Shown: positions 24,459-34,440, numbered from the stretch's first letter. The stretch is DNA of 34,614 nucleotides from Burkholderiales bacterium (GCA_018781585.1 JADMJT010000026.1:1-34614), one strand, 5' to 3'. Made by a program: numbers and translations. The notes: generated by a model not told the origin, from the sequence alone.

Positions 24459-24492
24459 ATAGTAGTCGCCGATTGTTACTGAATTGTGACAA
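24459..24492 (-). promoter_or_regulatory. Candidate Pho box and -10 of the pst operon
   Basis: On the minus strand, TTGTCAC (24492-24486) and CAGTAAC (24481-24475) are direct 7-mers 11 bp apart, resembling the PhoB repeat CTGTCAT. TACTAT (24464-24459) lies 10 bp further on as the -10, the usual geometry of a PhoB-activated promoter. The second half-site is imperfect. Confidence 0.5.
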
Positions 24493-24535
24493 TTCAAAAT
24501 TCAGCATAGACCATTGATTAACACGGGGTTTGGGA

Positions 24536-24564
24536 TTGACCCGTTAAAGGTAACTCGCTAACAT
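24536..24564 (+). promoter_or_regulatory. Sigma70 promoter of tpiA
   Basis: TTGACC (24536-24541), a 17-bp spacer and TAACAT (24559-24564) are a good sigma70 match. Transcription would start near 24571, downstream of the in-frame ATG at 24563. This supports 24593 as the tpiA start codon. Confidence 0.6.
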
Positions 24565-24592
24565 GCACCCCTTTGCGAACACGGGGAAAGCT

Positions 24593-25354
24593 ATGCGCGA
24601 GCGGATGGTTGCTGGCAACTGGAAGCAGCACGGCAGTTTGATCAGCAATAAGACCTTGCTGGATGGAATTGTGACAGGCATGGCTGGGGTTAAAGGCGTG
24701 CATTGCGCCGTTTGTGTCCCTTTTCCCTATATTTTTCAAGTGCAGTTCGCGCTCCAAGGCAGTGAAATCGTGTGGGGTGCCCAGAACGTGAGCCAGCACG
24801 AAAAAGGTGCTTATACCGGGGAAGTGTCCGCGAGCATGCTGCGCGATCTCGGTTGCAGTATTGTGATTGTGGGCCACTCAGAGCGTCGCGCCCTGTATGG
24901 AGATGACGATGCGACGGTGGCGGAGAAGTTCGTTGCAGCACAGAAAGGCGGGCTGATCCCCATTTTGTGTGTGGGCGAGACGCTGGAAGAGCGCGAAAAA
25001 GGCATTACCGCCAATGTCGTGGAACGTCAGTTGCAGGCCGTAGTGGATAAGGCGGGAATAGAAGGCTTTGGCCGCTGCGTGATCGCGTATGAGCCGGTGT
25101 GGGCAATTGGCACCGGTAAGACCGCGACGCCCGAACAGGCGCAAGAAGTGCATGCTTATATTCGTGCGCTGCTGTCCGAGCACAATAAGGGCTTGTCCGA
25201 AAACATTATGATTTTGTATGGCGGCAGCGTGAAAGCATCCAATGCGGCCGAACTATTCGCGATGCAGGATATCGACGGTGGCTTGATCGGCGGTGCATCG
25301 CTGGATGCCAATGAATTTATCTCAATTTGCAAAGCAGCCGCTAAGGCTGCATAA
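24593..25354 (+). CDS. tpiA: triosephosphate isomerase
   Basis: From the ATG at 24593 the enzyme has 253 residues, the normal length. It interconverts dihydroxyacetone phosphate and glyceraldehyde 3-phosphate. VAGNWKQHGS holds the N-terminal Asn and Lys catalytic pair. VGHSERR carries the catalytic histidine, AYEPVWAIGTGKTATPEQAQE the catalytic glutamate and flexible loop, and LYGGSVKASNAAEL the phosphate-binding glycines. GGGGA seven bases before the ATG is the ribosome-binding site. secG follows after 6 bp. Confidence 0.97.
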   Translation: MRERMVAGNWKQHGSLISNKTLLDGIVTGMAGVKGVHCAVCVPFPYIFQVQFALQGSEIVWGAQNVSQHEKGAYTGEVSASMLRDLGCSIVIVGHSERRALYGDDDATVAEKFVAAQKGGLIPILCVGETLEEREKGITANVVERQLQAVVDKAGIEGFGRCVIAYEPVWAIGTGKTATPEQAQEVHAYIRALLSEHNKGLSENIMILYGGSVKASNAAELFAMQDIDGGLIGGASLDANEFISICKAAAKAA

Positions 25355-25360
25355 GGTTTA

Positions 25361-25708
25361 ATGATGGAAACACTGGTTTGGATACTGCATATCATTGCCT
25401 CACTGGCGGTAATCGGCATGGTATTGCTGCAGCATGGTAAAGGCGCGGACATGGGCGCGGCGTTCGGTAGTGGTACTTCCGGCAGCCTGTTTGGAGCATC
25501 GGGTTCGGCCAATTTTTTGAGCCGCGCCACCGCGATCGCGGTGACCGTCTTCTTCTTGACCAGCATGGGGCTGACTTATTTTGCCTTTGCTAAGCAGCAT
25601 GCGCCGATGACGGTGAAGGAACTTGCTCCCGCTCAGACCCCGGCTCCGGCAGCGCCGCAGTTACCGGCTGCACCGAGTGGTTCCAAGGCTAAAGATATCC
25701 CCAATTAA
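25361..25708 (+). CDS. secG: preprotein translocase subunit SecG
   Basis: SecG is a small membrane subunit of the SecYEG protein-export channel. This 115-residue form has two membrane helices (about 3-23 and 54-75) joined by the diagnostic loop LLQHGKGADMGAAFGSGTSGSLFGASGSANFLSRAT. A Pro/Ala-rich tail (about 85-115) is longer than in many relatives. The start is ATGATG, so either 25361 or 25364. It lies 6 bp after tpiA and 17 bp before tRNA-Leu, an order also seen in other proteobacteria. Confidence 0.96.
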   Translation: MMETLVWILHIIASLAVIGMVLLQHGKGADMGAAFGSGTSGSLFGASGSANFLSRATAIAVTVFFLTSMGLTYFAFAKQHAPMTVKELAPAQTPAPAAPQLPAAPSGSKAKDIPN

Positions 25709-25725
25709 TAGCCCTTAAAAGCTTT

Positions 25726-25810
25726 GCCGACGTGGTGGAATTGGTAGACACGCCGTCTTGAGGGGGCGGTGGCGCAAGCCGTGCGAGTTCGAGTCTCGCC
25801 GTCGGCACCA
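25726..25810 (+). tRNA. tRNA-Leu (anticodon GAG)
   Basis: The acceptor arms GCCGACG and CGTCGGC pair over 7 bp, followed by A and an encoded CCA. The D arm is GTGGAATTGGTAGACAC. The anticodon arm CCGTC-TTGAGGG-GGCGG reads GAG. A class-II variable arm (TGGCGCAAGCC) and a T arm GCGAG-TTCGAGT-CTCGC follow. The arrangement secG then tRNA-Leu(GAG) is common in proteobacteria. Confidence 0.97.
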
Positions 25811-25820
25811 TAAATGAACA

Positions 25821-25852
25821 TTATGTGAGAATAAGTGAAAATAATCACATAA
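25821..25852 (+). promoter_or_regulatory. CRP/FNR-family-like box with extra half-site upstream of the nuo promoter
   Basis: AGTGA-N6-TCACA (25834-25849) is close to the CRP consensus TGTGA-N6-TCACA. A further half-site, TTATGTGA (25821-25828), pairs with TCACATAA (25845-25852) as a perfect 8-bp inverted repeat. The box centre is about 85 bp before the predicted nuo start point. A trailer hairpin of the tRNA is the alternative reading. Confidence 0.4.
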
Positions 25853-25857
25853 GCTGA

Positions 25858-25920
25858 TGATTTATAATAATAAAATATAGTGCCTGGAGCTTGACACCAA
25901 GTTCCTATGGCAACTAGACT
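25858..25920 (+). promoter_or_regulatory. Promoter of the nuo operon with AT-rich upstream tract
   Basis: TTGACA (25891-25896), an 18-bp spacer and TAGACT (25915-25920) form a sigma70 promoter with a perfect -35. The AT-rich stretch at about 25858-25880 resembles an UP element. The predicted start point is near 25927, which gives an 80-nt leader. Confidence 0.55.
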
Positions 25921-25944
25921 GAGCACTCAAAATAACAACTCACT

Positions 25945-26006
25945 AGTCGCAAAAAGCGACAGTCAAATTGACGCACTGGTCTCGAAACCAGTCGGGAGTG
26001 GAGGAG
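25945..26006 (+). other. nuoA 5' leader with two hairpins and duplicated Shine-Dalgarno
   Basis: GTCGC-AAAAA-GCGAC (about 25947-25961) and ACTGGT-CTCGAA-ACCAGT (about 25976-25993) are small perfect hairpins. Two purine-rich stretches follow: GGGAG (25994-25998), nine bases before the GTG start, and GGAGGAG (26000-26006), only one base before it. The first is better placed. No known riboswitch is recognised. Confidence 0.4.
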
Positions 26007-26007
26007 A

Positions 26008-26364
26008 GTGCTGGAGAATTATTTCCCCGTTTTGCTGTTCGTCGCCGTTGGCTTAGCCGTCGGTGTCATCGCCATGGGTATGGGATTTTTGCTTGCCCCA
26101 CATCGCCCCGACAGCGCAAAACTCTCCCCCTACGAATGCGGCTTTGAAGCATTTGAAGACGCGCGCATGAAATTCGATGTGCGTTACTACCTCGTCGCCA
26201 TTTTGTTCATTCTGTTCGATTTAGAAATTGCGTTTCTCTTCCCCTGGGCCGTGGTGCTGGAAGAGATCGGCCTCTTCGGTTTCGTCGCCATGATGATTTT
26301 CCTCGGCATCCTGGTGGTCGGCTTCATCTATGAATGGAAGAAGGGAGCCTTGGAATGGGAATAG
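26008..26364 (+). CDS. nuoA: NADH-quinone oxidoreductase subunit A
   Basis: This 118-residue membrane subunit of complex I has three helices. The conserved block [43 protein letters not shown] is complete. Translation starts at a GTG (26008), giving MLENYFPVL, which matches the usual betaproteobacterial NuoA N-terminus. It is the first gene of the nuo operon and overlaps nuoB by 10 bp. Confidence 0.97.
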   Translation: MLENYFPVLLFVAVGLAVGVIAMGMGFLLAPHRPDSAKLSPYECGFEAFEDARMKFDVRYYLVAILFILFDLEIAFLFPWAVVLEEIGLFGFVAMMIFLGILVVGFIYEWKKGALEWE

Positions 26365-26831
26365 AAGGCGTCCTGGAAAAAGGGTTCATCACCACTACGG
26401 TCGATTCAGTCGTTAATTGGACCCGTACCGGTTCTTTGTGGCCCATGACTTTTGGTTTGGCCTGCTGCGCGGTTGAAATGATGCAAGCGGGCGCCTCGCG
26501 CTACGATTTGGACCGCTTCGGCATCGTGTTCCGTCCCAGCCCGCGACAATCTGATCTGATGATTGTTGCTGGTACTTTGTGCAACAAAATGGCGCCGGCG
26601 CTGCGCAAGGTGTACGACCAAATGGCCGAGCCGCGTTGGGTGTTGTCCATGGGATCGTGCGCCAATGGCGGCGGTTATTACCATTATTCTTACTCCGTCG
26701 TGCGCGGTTGCGACCGCATCGTGCCGGTGGATGTGTATGTGCCAGGTTGCCCGCCCACTGCTGAAGCCTTGTTGTATGGTTTGGTGCAGCTTCAGAACAA
26801 AATCAAACGCACCAATACCATTGCGCGTTAA
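26355..26831 (+). CDS. nuoB: NADH-quinone oxidoreductase subunit B (N2 cluster)
   Basis: From the ATG at 26355, preceded by AAGGGAG at good spacing, the protein has 158 residues. An upstream in-frame ATG at 26334 is less likely. C37, C38, C102 and C132 (ACCAVE, GSCANGG, VPGCPP) ligate the terminal [4Fe-4S] cluster N2 that reduces quinone. It is a peripheral-arm subunit at the interface with the membrane. Confidence 0.98.
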   Translation: MGIEGVLEKGFITTTVDSVVNWTRTGSLWPMTFGLACCAVEMMQAGASRYDLDRFGIVFRPSPRQSDLMIVAGTLCNKMAPALRKVYDQMAEPRWVLSMGSCANGGGYYHYSYSVVRGCDRIVPVDVYVPGCPPTAEALLYGLVQLQNKIKRTNTIAR

Positions 26832-26845
26832 CCCTAAAGTCCCGC

Positions 26846-27439
26846 ATGAACGCTAAGCTTCAAGCCATTTCCGCGCGTCTCGATACTTTGCTCGAAGGCA
26901 GCGATTTCACGCTCCAAGCGCAGGTGGGTGAATTGACCCTGGTGGTGCCGCGCGCCGATATGCTATCGGTATTCAAGCTGCTGCGCGATGACTACGATCT
27001 GCGCTTCGAACAATTGATTGATGTGTGCGGCGTGGATTACCAAGCCTATGGCGATGGCGGTTGGTCGGGCAAGCGCTTTGCCGCGGTGTACCACTTGCTT
27101 TCAGTGAGCAAAAATCAACGTCTGCGCGTACGCGTGTTTGCCGAGGACGACGATTTCCCTGTGGTGGATTCGGTCATCGAGTTATGGCCGGCCGCCAACT
27201 GGTTTGAGCGTGAGGCATTCGACCTTTTCGGCATCATCTTCGAAGGTCATCCTGATTTGCGCCGCATCCTCACCGACTACGGTTTTGTCGGGCACCCGTT
27301 CCGCAAGGACTTCCCGCTGACCGGCTATGTGGAAATGCGCTATGACCCGGATCAAAAGCGCGTGATCTATCAGCCGGTTTCAATCGAAGAGCGCGAAATT
27401 GTCCCGCGCACGATTCGGGAAGGCTCTTTCAATGGCTGA
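26846..27439 (+). CDS. nuoC: NADH-quinone oxidoreductase subunit C
   Basis: This 197-residue subunit corresponds to the 30-kDa component and is separate from NuoD here, unlike the NuoCD fusion of E. coli. [67 protein letters not shown] and GYVEMRYD are diagnostic. The stop overlaps the nuoD start by 8 bp. Confidence 0.98.
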   Translation: MNAKLQAISARLDTLLEGSDFTLQAQVGELTLVVPRADMLSVFKLLRDDYDLRFEQLIDVCGVDYQAYGDGGWSGKRFAAVYHLLSVSKNQRLRVRVFAEDDDFPVVDSVIELWPAANWFEREAFDLFGIIFEGHPDLRRILTDYGFVGHPFRKDFPLTGYVEMRYDPDQKRVIYQPVSIEEREIVPRTIREGSFNG

Positions 27440-28685
27440 AATTCGCAACTACACGCTCAACTTCGGCCCGCAACACCCCGCCGCGCATGGTGTGCTGCGT
27501 CTGGTGTTGGAGTTGGATGGCGAAGTCATTGAGCGCGCTGATCCCCACATCGGGCTGTTGCATCGCGCCACGGAAAAGCTCGCCGAAAATAAGACCTTCA
27601 TTCAGTCCGTGCCCTATATGGATCGCCTCGATTACGTGTCCATGATGTGCAACGAGCATGCCTATGTGATGGCGATCGAAAAGCTGCTGCAACTCGACGT
27701 GCCGGAGCGCGCGCAATACATTCGCGTGATGTTCGACGAGATCACCCGTTTGCTCAATCACTTGCTGTGGCTCGGTGCGCACGCACTGGATGTCGGCGCG
27801 ATGACGGTGTTCCTCTACGCTTTCCGTGAACGTGAAGATTTGATGGATTGTTATGAGGCGGCTTCCGGTGCGCGGCTGCATGCAGCGTATTACCGTCCGG
27901 GCGGCGTGTATCGTGATCTGCCGGATCACATGCCACAGTATCAAGCGTCGAAAATTCGCAACGAGCGCGACATCGCCAAGCTGAATGAAAATCGCCAGGG
28001 CTCGCTACTGGATTTCATCGAAGATTTTACTAAGCGCTTTCCGACCTACGTCGACGAATACGAAACGCTGCTCACCGACAACCGCATTTGGAAGCAGCGT
28101 TTGGTTGGCATCGGTGTGGTGTCGCCGGAGCGTGCGCAAGCACTCGGTTTTACCGGACCCATGCTGCGCGGTTCGGGCATCGCGTGGGATCTGCGCAAGA
28201 AGCAGCCGTATGAAGTGTATGACCGCATGGAATTCGATATCCCCGTGGGTGTGAACGGCGATTGTTACGACCGCTACTTGGTGCGCATGGAAGAGATGCG
28301 CCAATCCAACAATATTATTAAGCAATGTGTGGCGTGGCTACGTAAAAACCCCGGCCCCGTCATTACCGGCAATCACAAGATCGCGCCACCCTCGCGGCTC
28401 GATATGAAATCGAATATGGAAGAGTTGATTCATCACTTCAAACTCTTTACCGAAGGCTTCCATGTGCCGGCCGGCGAATGCTATGCCGGGATTGAACATC
28501 CCAAGGGCGAGTTTGGCATTTATTTGGTATCGGATGGCGCGAACAAACCTTATCGTTTGAAAATCCGCGCGCCGGGTTTCGCGCATCTGGCGGCTTTGGA
28601 TGAAATGGCGCGCGGCCACATGATTGCCGACGTAGTGGCGATTATCGGCACGCAAGATATTGTGTTTGGGGAAATTGATCGATGA
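27432..28685 (+). CDS. nuoD: NADH-quinone oxidoreductase subunit D
   Basis: This 417-residue 49-kDa subunit forms the quinone-binding pocket with NuoB. It starts [23 protein letters not shown], where GPQHPAAHG is the conserved quinone-site loop. [35 protein letters not shown] and the C-terminal [12 protein letters not shown] are complete. The ATG at 27432 lies inside the nuoC end; a longer start at 27399 would duplicate nuoC sequence and is rejected. It overlaps nuoE by 4 bp. Confidence 0.98.
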   Translation: MAEIRNYTLNFGPQHPAAHGVLRLVLELDGEVIERADPHIGLLHRATEKLAENKTFIQSVPYMDRLDYVSMMCNEHAYVMAIEKLLQLDVPERAQYIRVMFDEITRLLNHLLWLGAHALDVGAMTVFLYAFREREDLMDCYEAASGARLHAAYYRPGGVYRDLPDHMPQYQASKIRNERDIAKLNENRQGSLLDFIEDFTKRFPTYVDEYETLLTDNRIWKQRLVGIGVVSPERAQALGFTGPMLRGSGIAWDLRKKQPYEVYDRMEFDIPVGVNGDCYDRYLVRMEEMRQSNNIIKQCVAWLRKNPGPVITGNHKIAPPSRLDMKSNMEELIHHFKLFTEGFHVPAGECYAGIEHPKGEFGIYLVSDGANKPYRLKIRAPGFAHLAALDEMARGHMIADVVAIIGTQDIVFGEIDR

Positions 28686-29158
28686 CGTTGTGTGCAGAAT
28701 CCTTGGCCAAAATCGACCGCGAAATCGCCAAATATCCCGCCGATCAAAAGCAGTCGGCGGTGATGTCGGCGTTGCGCATCGCGCAGCAGGAAAAAGGCTG
28801 GCTTGCCAGCGACACGATCCAATTCGTGGCGGATTATCTCGGCATGCCACGCATCGCGGCGTATGAAGTGGCGACTTTTTACAATATGTATGACACGCAG
28901 CAGCGTGGCAAACATAAGCTGGTGATCTGCACGAATTTACCTTGCCGCGTTACCTGGCAGCAGGATGTGGGCGAGTACTTGAAGAAAAAACTCGAAATCA
29001 ATTATGGCGAAACCACCGAGGACGGTAAATTCACGCTGATCGAAGGCGAGTGCATGGGCGCTTGCGGCGATGCGCCGGTGATGATCGTGAACAACCACCG
29101 CATGTGCAGTTTCATGACGCCGGAAAAAATCGACCAACTGCTGGCGGAGTTGGAATAA
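28682..29158 (+). CDS. nuoE: NADH-quinone oxidoreductase subunit E
   Basis: This 158-residue 24-kDa subunit carries the [2Fe-2S] cluster N1a. The ligands are C83 and C88 (CTNLPC) and C124 and C128 ([11 protein letters not shown]). The N-terminal helical part ([24 protein letters not shown]) is typical. The ATG overlaps the nuoD stop (ATGA), and nuoF begins 2 bp after the stop. Confidence 0.98.
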   Translation: MTLCAESLAKIDREIAKYPADQKQSAVMSALRIAQQEKGWLASDTIQFVADYLGMPRIAAYEVATFYNMYDTQQRGKHKLVICTNLPCRVTWQQDVGEYLKKKLEINYGETTEDGKFTLIEGECMGACGDAPVMIVNNHRMCSFMTPEKIDQLLAELE

Positions 29159-29160
29159 GC

Positions 29161-30435
29161 ATGTCGGAAAAAGTCATCCTCAATACGCTGGACCATCCCG
29201 AACCGGGCACGCTCGCCAATTACGAGCGCGTCGGCGGCTATCAGGCCTTGAAAAAAATCCTGGCGGAGAACATGAGCTCCGAGGCGATCATCGCCGAGGT
29301 TAAAACCTCCGGGCTGCGCGGTCGCGGCGGGGCGGGTTTTCCCACTGGCCTGAAGTGGAGTTTTCTACCGCGCCATTTTGCCGGGGATAAATACATCGTC
29401 TGCAATAGCGACGAAGGCGAACCAGGCACCTACAAAGATCGCGACATTCTTCGCTACAACCCGCATAGCGTCATAGAAGGCATGATCATCGCCGGTTACA
29501 CCCTGGGCGCGCAGCGCGGCTATAACTATATCCACGGCGAAATCTGGGATAGGTACGAACACTTCGAGCACGCGCTGGACGAGGCGCGCGCGGCGGGCTA
29601 TCTCGGGCAGCAGATTCTCGGCAGTAGCTTCAGCTTCGAGCTACACGCGCATCATGGTTTCGGCGCGTATATCTGCGGTGAAGAGACGGCTTTGTTGGAG
29701 TCGCTGGAGGGCAAAAAGGGGCAGCCCCGCTTCAAACCGCCGTTTCCGGCCAGCTTCGGCTTGTATGGCCGTCCGACGGTGATCAACAATACCGAGACGT
29801 TTGCCAACATTCCTTACATTGTGCGCAACGGCGGGCAGAAATTTTTGGAGCTCGGCAAGCCGAACAATGGCGGCACCAAGATATTTTCCGTGACCGGTCA
29901 GGTCAACAAACCGGGCAATTTTGAAATTCCGCTCGGCACACCGTTTCCCGCGCTACTCGAAATGGCGGGCGGCATGCGCGACGGGCGCACGATGAAAGCG
30001 TGCATCCCTGGCGGCTCCTCGGTCCCCGTGTTGCCCGCCGACATCATGATGACTTGTACGATGGATTATGACTCCCTCGCTAAGGCAGGCTCCATGCTCG
30101 GTGCGGGGTCGGTCATCATTCTCGACGATACGGTGTGCATGGTGCGTGCGCTGGAACGCTTGTCGTATTTCTATTTCGAGGAATCTTGCGGCCAATGCAC
30201 ACCCTGCCGCGAAGGTAGCGGTTGGCTCTATCGCGTCGTGCATCGCATCTTGCAGGGGCAGGGGCGTCACGAAGATCTAGAACTGTTGATCGACGTTTCC
30301 AAGAACATCAGCGGCCGCACGATTTGCGCCCTGGGCGATGCCGCCGCCACACCGGTGCTCAGCTTCATCAAACATTATCGCCACGAGTTCGAGCATCATA
30401 TCGAACACAAACGTCCCATCGACGGGTGTCACTAG
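29161..30435 (+). CDS. nuoF: NADH-quinone oxidoreductase subunit F (NADH/FMN)
   Basis: This 424-residue subunit binds NADH and FMN and the [4Fe-4S] cluster N3, where NADH is oxidised. [18 protein letters not shown] is the NADH-binding glycine loop and [14 protein letters not shown] the FMN segment. [15 protein letters not shown] plus the later [13 protein letters not shown] provide the four cysteines of N3. The start MSEKVILN at 29161 directly follows nuoE. The stop is 1 bp before nuoG. Confidence 0.98.
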   Translation: MSEKVILNTLDHPEPGTLANYERVGGYQALKKILAENMSSEAIIAEVKTSGLRGRGGAGFPTGLKWSFLPRHFAGDKYIVCNSDEGEPGTYKDRDILRYNPHSVIEGMIIAGYTLGAQRGYNYIHGEIWDRYEHFEHALDEARAAGYLGQQILGSSFSFELHAHHGFGAYICGEETALLESLEGKKGQPRFKPPFPASFGLYGRPTVINNTETFANIPYIVRNGGQKFLELGKPNNGGTKIFSVTGQVNKPGNFEIPLGTPFPALLEMAGGMRDGRTMKACIPGGSSVPVLPADIMMTCTMDYDSLAKAGSMLGAGSVIILDDTVCMVRALERLSYFYFEESCGQCTPCREGSGWLYRVVHRILQGQGRHEDLELLIDVSKNISGRTICALGDAAATPVLSFIKHYRHEFEHHIEHKRPIDGCH

Positions 30436-30436
30436 C

Positions 30437-32785
30437 ATGTTGCATATCGAAATCGATGGCCAGCAAGTAGAAGTGCCCGAAGGCAGCACGGTGATGGATG
30501 CCGCCGATAAGCTCGGCATATATATTCCGCGTTTTTGTTATCACCGTAAATTGTCGGTCGCCGCGAATTGCCGCATGTGCTTGGTGGATGTGGAAAAAGC
30601 CCCCAAGCCGCTGCCCGCGTGCGCCACGCCCGTCACTGACGGCATGAAGGTGGCCAGCAATTCCGATAAAGCCAAGCGCGCACAGCAAGGCGTGATGGAA
30701 TTCTTGCTGATCAATCATCCGCTCGATTGCCCGATTTGCGATCAAGGCGGCGAATGCCAGTTGCAAGACTTGGCGGTAGGGTATGGGTGCAGCAGCTCGC
30801 GCTATACCGAAGTCAAGCGCGTGGTGGTGAATAAGAATTTAGGGCCTCTCATCGCCACCGACATGACACGCTGCATTCACTGCACACGCTGCGTGCGCTT
30901 CGGTCAGGAAATCGGCGGCGTGATGGAGTTAGGTCAAGCCGCACGCGGCGAACATTCGGAGATCATGCCTTTTATTTCGCAGACGGTAGATTCCGAACTC
31001 TCCGGCAATATGATCGATCTGTGCCCGGTTGGGGCGCTGACTTCTAAACCGTTCCGCTACACCGCGCGCACTTGGGAACTCACACGCCGTTCGTCGATCA
31101 GCCCGCATGATGGTTTGGGAGCTAACCTCTCGATGCATATTAAACAAGATCGCGTCATGCGCGTGCTGCCGCGAGATAACGAAGCGGTGAACGAGTGCTG
31201 GCTGGCGGATCGCGACCGCTTCTCCTACGAAGCGCTGAACAGCGCTGAGCGTTTGACCGTGCCCATGGTGAAGCAAGGCGGCCAGTGGCGTGAAACCGAT
31301 TGGCAAACTGCGCTGGAATATGTGGCCCATGGCTTGAATGAAATCAAGACCCAGCATGGTGCAGAAGCGATTGGTGCGCTCGCCACGCCCAATAGCACAC
31401 TGGAAGAGCTGCATCTCTTGCAAAAACTGACACGCGCACTGGGCAGCGGCAACGTCGATCACCGCTTGCGCCAATCCGATTTCAGCGCCGATGCGCAGAT
31501 GAACGGTGCACCGTGGCTGGGGCAAGCGGTCGAAGCATTATCAGAAATAGATGCAACGCTGATCGTCGGCAGCACGTTGCGCAAAGAACAGCCCTTGCTC
31601 GCGCATCGTTTGCGTCAAGCCGTGAAGCACGGCGGCCAACTGAATTTAATCAACCCGGTCGATGATGATCTGCTGTGTGTCGTAGCGAATCAGGCCATTG
31701 TCGCACCGAGCGCGATGGTGAATACTTTGGCGCAAGTGGTCAAAGCCGCCGCGCAGCAAAAGGGCGTTGACCTGGGCGCAGCCTATCAAGCTGCGCTGGC
31801 GAGTGTGACACCCAATGCGTCGGCACAAGCGATCGCGGCGAGCCTATGCGCCGGGAAAAGCGCGGCGATTTTGTTGGGCAATCTGGCACAGCATCATCCG
31901 CAAGCCGCGACCTTGCATAGCCTAGGCCTGGAACTGGCGCGCGTGCTGGGTGCAAAATTCGGCTTTCTGGGCGAGGCGGCGAATAGCGTTGGCGCCTATG
32001 TCGCGGGCGCGTGGCCCAATGCCGGCGGCTTGAATGCAGCGCAGATGTTGGCGCAACCGCGCAAAGCTTATGTGTTGCTGAACGTTGAAGCGGAACTGGA
32101 TTGCCACGATCCGCAACAAGCCATGAACGCCATGATGGCGGCGGAGATGGTGGTGGTGATGTCCGCGTTCAAACACTTGGCCTTGGACTACGCCGATGTA
32201 ATGTTGCCGATTGCGCCGTTCACTGAAACTTCCGGAACCTATATCAACACCGAAGGCCGCGTGCAATTCTTCAATGCCGTGGTGAAACCGCAGGGCGAAA
32301 CCCGGCCGGCGTGGAAAGTGTTGCGGGTACTCGGCAATCTGCTGCACTTACCCGGCTTCGAATACAACAGTACCGAGGATGTGCGCAATGCGGTGCTCGC
32401 GGGTGGCAAAACTATCGTTAGCAACGCGCTCGACAATGCGCTCAAGCAAGCCGTATTGGCCGATATCAGCGTGAACGTGAAGGGCGTCGAACGCATCGGC
32501 GAAGTGCCGATTTATCAGTCCGACGCCATCGTGCGTCGTGCCCCCGCTTTGCAAGCCGCCAAGGATGCGCAAGCGCCGCGAGCTTGGGCGAATGCTGGCT
32601 TAATGCAGCGCCTCGGTTTGAATGAGGGCGATATGATTCTGCTCAAACAGGGCGCCGGCCAAACGCAATTGCCCGTGGCGCGTGATGATCGCCTGCCGGA
32701 TAACTGTGTGCGCGTCGCGGCAGCACATCCTTTGACCGCCGGGCTCGGCGGCATGTTCGATACCATCACGGTGACACGCGCATGA
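30437..32785 (+). CDS. nuoG: NADH-quinone oxidoreductase subunit G
   Basis: This 782-residue 75-kDa subunit begins [21 protein letters not shown]. The N-terminal [2Fe-2S] site is [30 protein letters not shown]. An H-x3-C-x2-C-x5-C cluster site ([14 protein letters not shown]) and a [4Fe-4S] site (CIHCTRC...CPVGAL) follow. The remainder is a molybdopterin-oxidoreductase-like domain that has lost its cofactor in this family. The C-terminal region, Ala-rich with QRLGLNEGD, is typical. It overlaps nuoH by 4 bp. Confidence 0.98.
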   Translation: MLHIEIDGQQVEVPEGSTVMDAADKLGIYIPRFCYHRKLSVAANCRMCLVDVEKAPKPLPACATPVTDGMKVASNSDKAKRAQQGVMEFLLINHPLDCPICDQGGECQLQDLAVGYGCSSSRYTEVKRVVVNKNLGPLIATDMTRCIHCTRCVRFGQEIGGVMELGQAARGEHSEIMPFISQTVDSELSGNMIDLCPVGALTSKPFRYTARTWELTRRSSISPHDGLGANLSMHIKQDRVMRVLPRDNEAVNECWLADRDRFSYEALNSAERLTVPMVKQGGQWRETDWQTALEYVAHGLNEIKTQHGAEAIGALATPNSTLEELHLLQKLTRALGSGNVDHRLRQSDFSADAQMNGAPWLGQAVEALSEIDATLIVGSTLRKEQPLLAHRLRQAVKHGGQLNLINPVDDDLLCVVANQAIVAPSAMVNTLAQVVKAAAQQKGVDLGAAYQAALASVTPNASAQAIAASLCAGKSAAILLGNLAQHHPQAATLHSLGLELARVLGAKFGFLGEAANSVGAYVAGAWPNAGGLNAAQMLAQPRKAYVLLNVEAELDCHDPQQAMNAMMAAEMVVVMSAFKHLALDYADVMLPIAPFTETSGTYINTEGRVQFFNAVVKPQGETRPAWKVLRVLGNLLHLPGFEYNSTEDVRNAVLAGGKTIVSNALDNALKQAVLADISVNVKGVERIGEVPIYQSDAIVRRAPALQAAKDAQAPRAWANAGLMQRLGLNEGDMILLKQGAGQTQLPVARDDRLPDNCVRVAAAHPLTAGLGGMFDTITVTRA

Positions 32786-33828
32786 TGGAATTCTTCCTCC
32801 CTTACTATCAAAGCTGGTTCGGCCCGGTGTGGGGACCGCAAATTTTCACCTTCGTGAAAACGATGATGCTGATTGTCGCCATCACTTTGCCGCTGATGCT
32901 GTGCGTAGCCTACCTGACTTACGCCGAGCGCAAGATCATCGGCTACATGCAGATCCGCATCGGCCCCAACCGTGTCGGCCCCGGGGGTTGGCTGCAACCG
33001 ATCGCAGACGCCATCAAGTTGATGTTCAAAGAGATCATCATCCCCAGCGGTTCCAACAAATTCTTGTTCCTGCTCGCGCCGATTCTGGTGTTAGCCCCAG
33101 CACTCGCCGCCTGGGCGGTGATGCCGTTCAGTGCCGATATGGTGCTGGCCAATGTGGATGCGAGCCTGCTCTACATTATGGCGATCACCTCGATGGGCGT
33201 GTATGGGGTGGTGGTGGCGGGCTGGGCTTCCAATTCCAAGTACGCTTTCCTCGGCGCCATGCGCTCGGCGGCGCAGATCGTGTCGTATGAAATCGCCATG
33301 GGCTTCGCGCTGGTGGGCGTGCTGATGGCGGCGCAGAGTTTGAATCTAGTCGAAATCGTGCGAGGCCAGGCCGGCGGTGTGATGCATTGGTATTTCCTGC
33401 CACTCTTCCCCTTGTTTATCGTGTATTTGATCGCCGGCGTGGCGGAGACCAACCGCGCGCCGTTCGACGTGGCCGAGGGTGAATCCGAGATCGTGGCCGG
33501 CTTCCATGTCGAATATTCGGGCATGGCGTTTGCGGTGTTCTTCCTAGCCGAATATGCGAATATGATTTTGGTGGCAACCTTGTGCGCGGTCATGTTCTTA
33601 GGCGGCTGGTTGTCGCCGGTTGGATTCCTGCCGGATGGTTTCCCCTGGTTGTTTGCCAAGACCGGGTTTGTGCTGTTTTTGTTCCTGTGGTTCCGCGCCA
33701 CGTTCCCGCGCTATCGCTATGATCAGATCATGCGACTGGGCTGGAAAGTATTTATCCCCATCACCCTGATTTGGATCGTGGTGGTCGGCGCGGCCATGCA
33801 AACGCCTTACGGTTATCTCTTCCACTAG
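32782..33828 (+). CDS. nuoH: NADH-quinone oxidoreductase subunit H
   Basis: This 348-residue membrane subunit connects the quinone site to the proton channels. It has about eight helices. [86 protein letters not shown] and [20 protein letters not shown] are the conserved loops with the acidic residues of the E-channel. nuoI begins 10 bp downstream. Confidence 0.98.
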   Translation: MMEFFLPYYQSWFGPVWGPQIFTFVKTMMLIVAITLPLMLCVAYLTYAERKIIGYMQIRIGPNRVGPGGWLQPIADAIKLMFKEIIIPSGSNKFLFLLAPILVLAPALAAWAVMPFSADMVLANVDASLLYIMAITSMGVYGVVVAGWASNSKYAFLGAMRSAAQIVSYEIAMGFALVGVLMAAQSLNLVEIVRGQAGGVMHWYFLPLFPLFIVYLIAGVAETNRAPFDVAEGESEIVAGFHVEYSGMAFAVFFLAEYANMILVATLCAVMFLGGWLSPVGFLPDGFPWLFAKTGFVLFLFLWFRATFPRYRYDQIMRLGWKVFIPITLIWIVVVGAAMQTPYGYLFH

Positions 33829-33838
33829 GGCTAGGCGG

Positions 33839-34330
33839 ATGATGACAAACCTCAAAGATTTTTTCGGTAGCTTCCTGCTCATCGAGTTGTTGAAGGGCAT
33901 GCGGCTCACCGGACGCCACCTCTTCGCGCGAAAAATCACCGTGCAGTATCCGGATGAAAAAACGCCGATGAGCCCGCGCTTCCGCGGCTTGCACGCACTG
34001 CGCCGCTATCCGAATGGCGAAGAGCGCTGCATCGCGTGCAAACTGTGCGAAGCGGTATGCCCGGCGCTGGCCATCACCATCGAATCCGAGCAACGCGACG
34101 ACGGCACGCGCCGCACCACGCGCTACGACATCGATTTGACCAAATGCATCTTCTGCGGTTTTTGCGAAGAATCGTGCCCAGTGGATTCCATTGTGGAAAC
34201 GCGCATCTTCGAATACCACGGCGAAAAGCGCGGCGATTTGTATTACACCAAGCCGATGCTGTTGGCGATCGGGGATAAGTACGAAGACATGATTGCTCAA
34301 GATCGGGCAGATGATGCGAAATATAGGTAG
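33839..34330 (+). CDS. nuoI: NADH-quinone oxidoreductase subunit I (2x[4Fe-4S])
   Basis: This 163-residue ferredoxin-like subunit holds clusters N6a and N6b. The motifs [19 protein letters not shown] and [19 protein letters not shown] are intact. The N-terminal amphipathic part ([25 protein letters not shown]) anchors it to the membrane arm. The start is at ATGATG (33839 or 33842). The gap to nuoJ is 159 bp, wide for this operon, and holds a palindromic repeat. Confidence 0.98.
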   Translation: MMTNLKDFFGSFLLIELLKGMRLTGRHLFARKITVQYPDEKTPMSPRFRGLHALRRYPNGEERCIACKLCEAVCPALAITIESEQRDDGTRRTTRYDIDLTKCIFCGFCEESCPVDSIVETRIFEYHGEKRGDLYYTKPMLLAIGDKYEDMIAQDRADDAKYR

Positions 34331-34333
34331 TTG

Positions 34334-34440
34334 CCCTCTCCCCCAACCCCTCTCCCACAAGTGGGCGAGGGGAGTGAGTATGGCGTATTTAAGCAGGACG
34401 AACCCCTCTCCCACTTGTGGGAGAGGGGCAGGGGAGAGGG
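34334..34440. repeat. Nested palindromic element (CCCTCTCCC type) between nuoI and nuoJ
   Basis: Outer arms CCCTCTCCCC (34334-34343) and GGGGAGAGGG (34431-34440) pair perfectly over 10 bp. Inside are two hairpins. The first (34347-34358 with 34361-34372) has one mismatch and an AA loop. The second (34403-34414 with 34417-34428) is a perfect 12-bp stem with a TT loop. The two inner hairpins share the sequence CCCCTCTCCCAC and are nearly identical. I recall similar elements as dispersed repeats in many Proteobacteria. No coding potential is seen in the gap. Confidence 0.92.

Noticed and set aside
24563-24592. Upstream in-frame ATG for tpiA
   Set aside because: It lies at the -10 of the likely promoter and would add residues not found in the family. 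The ATG at 24593 has a good ribosome-binding site.
25970-25995. Anticodon-arm-like hairpin (CTGGT-CTCGAAA) resembling part of tRNA-Ser(CGA)
   Set aside because: No acceptor, D or T arm surrounds it. It is better read as a leader hairpin of nuoA.
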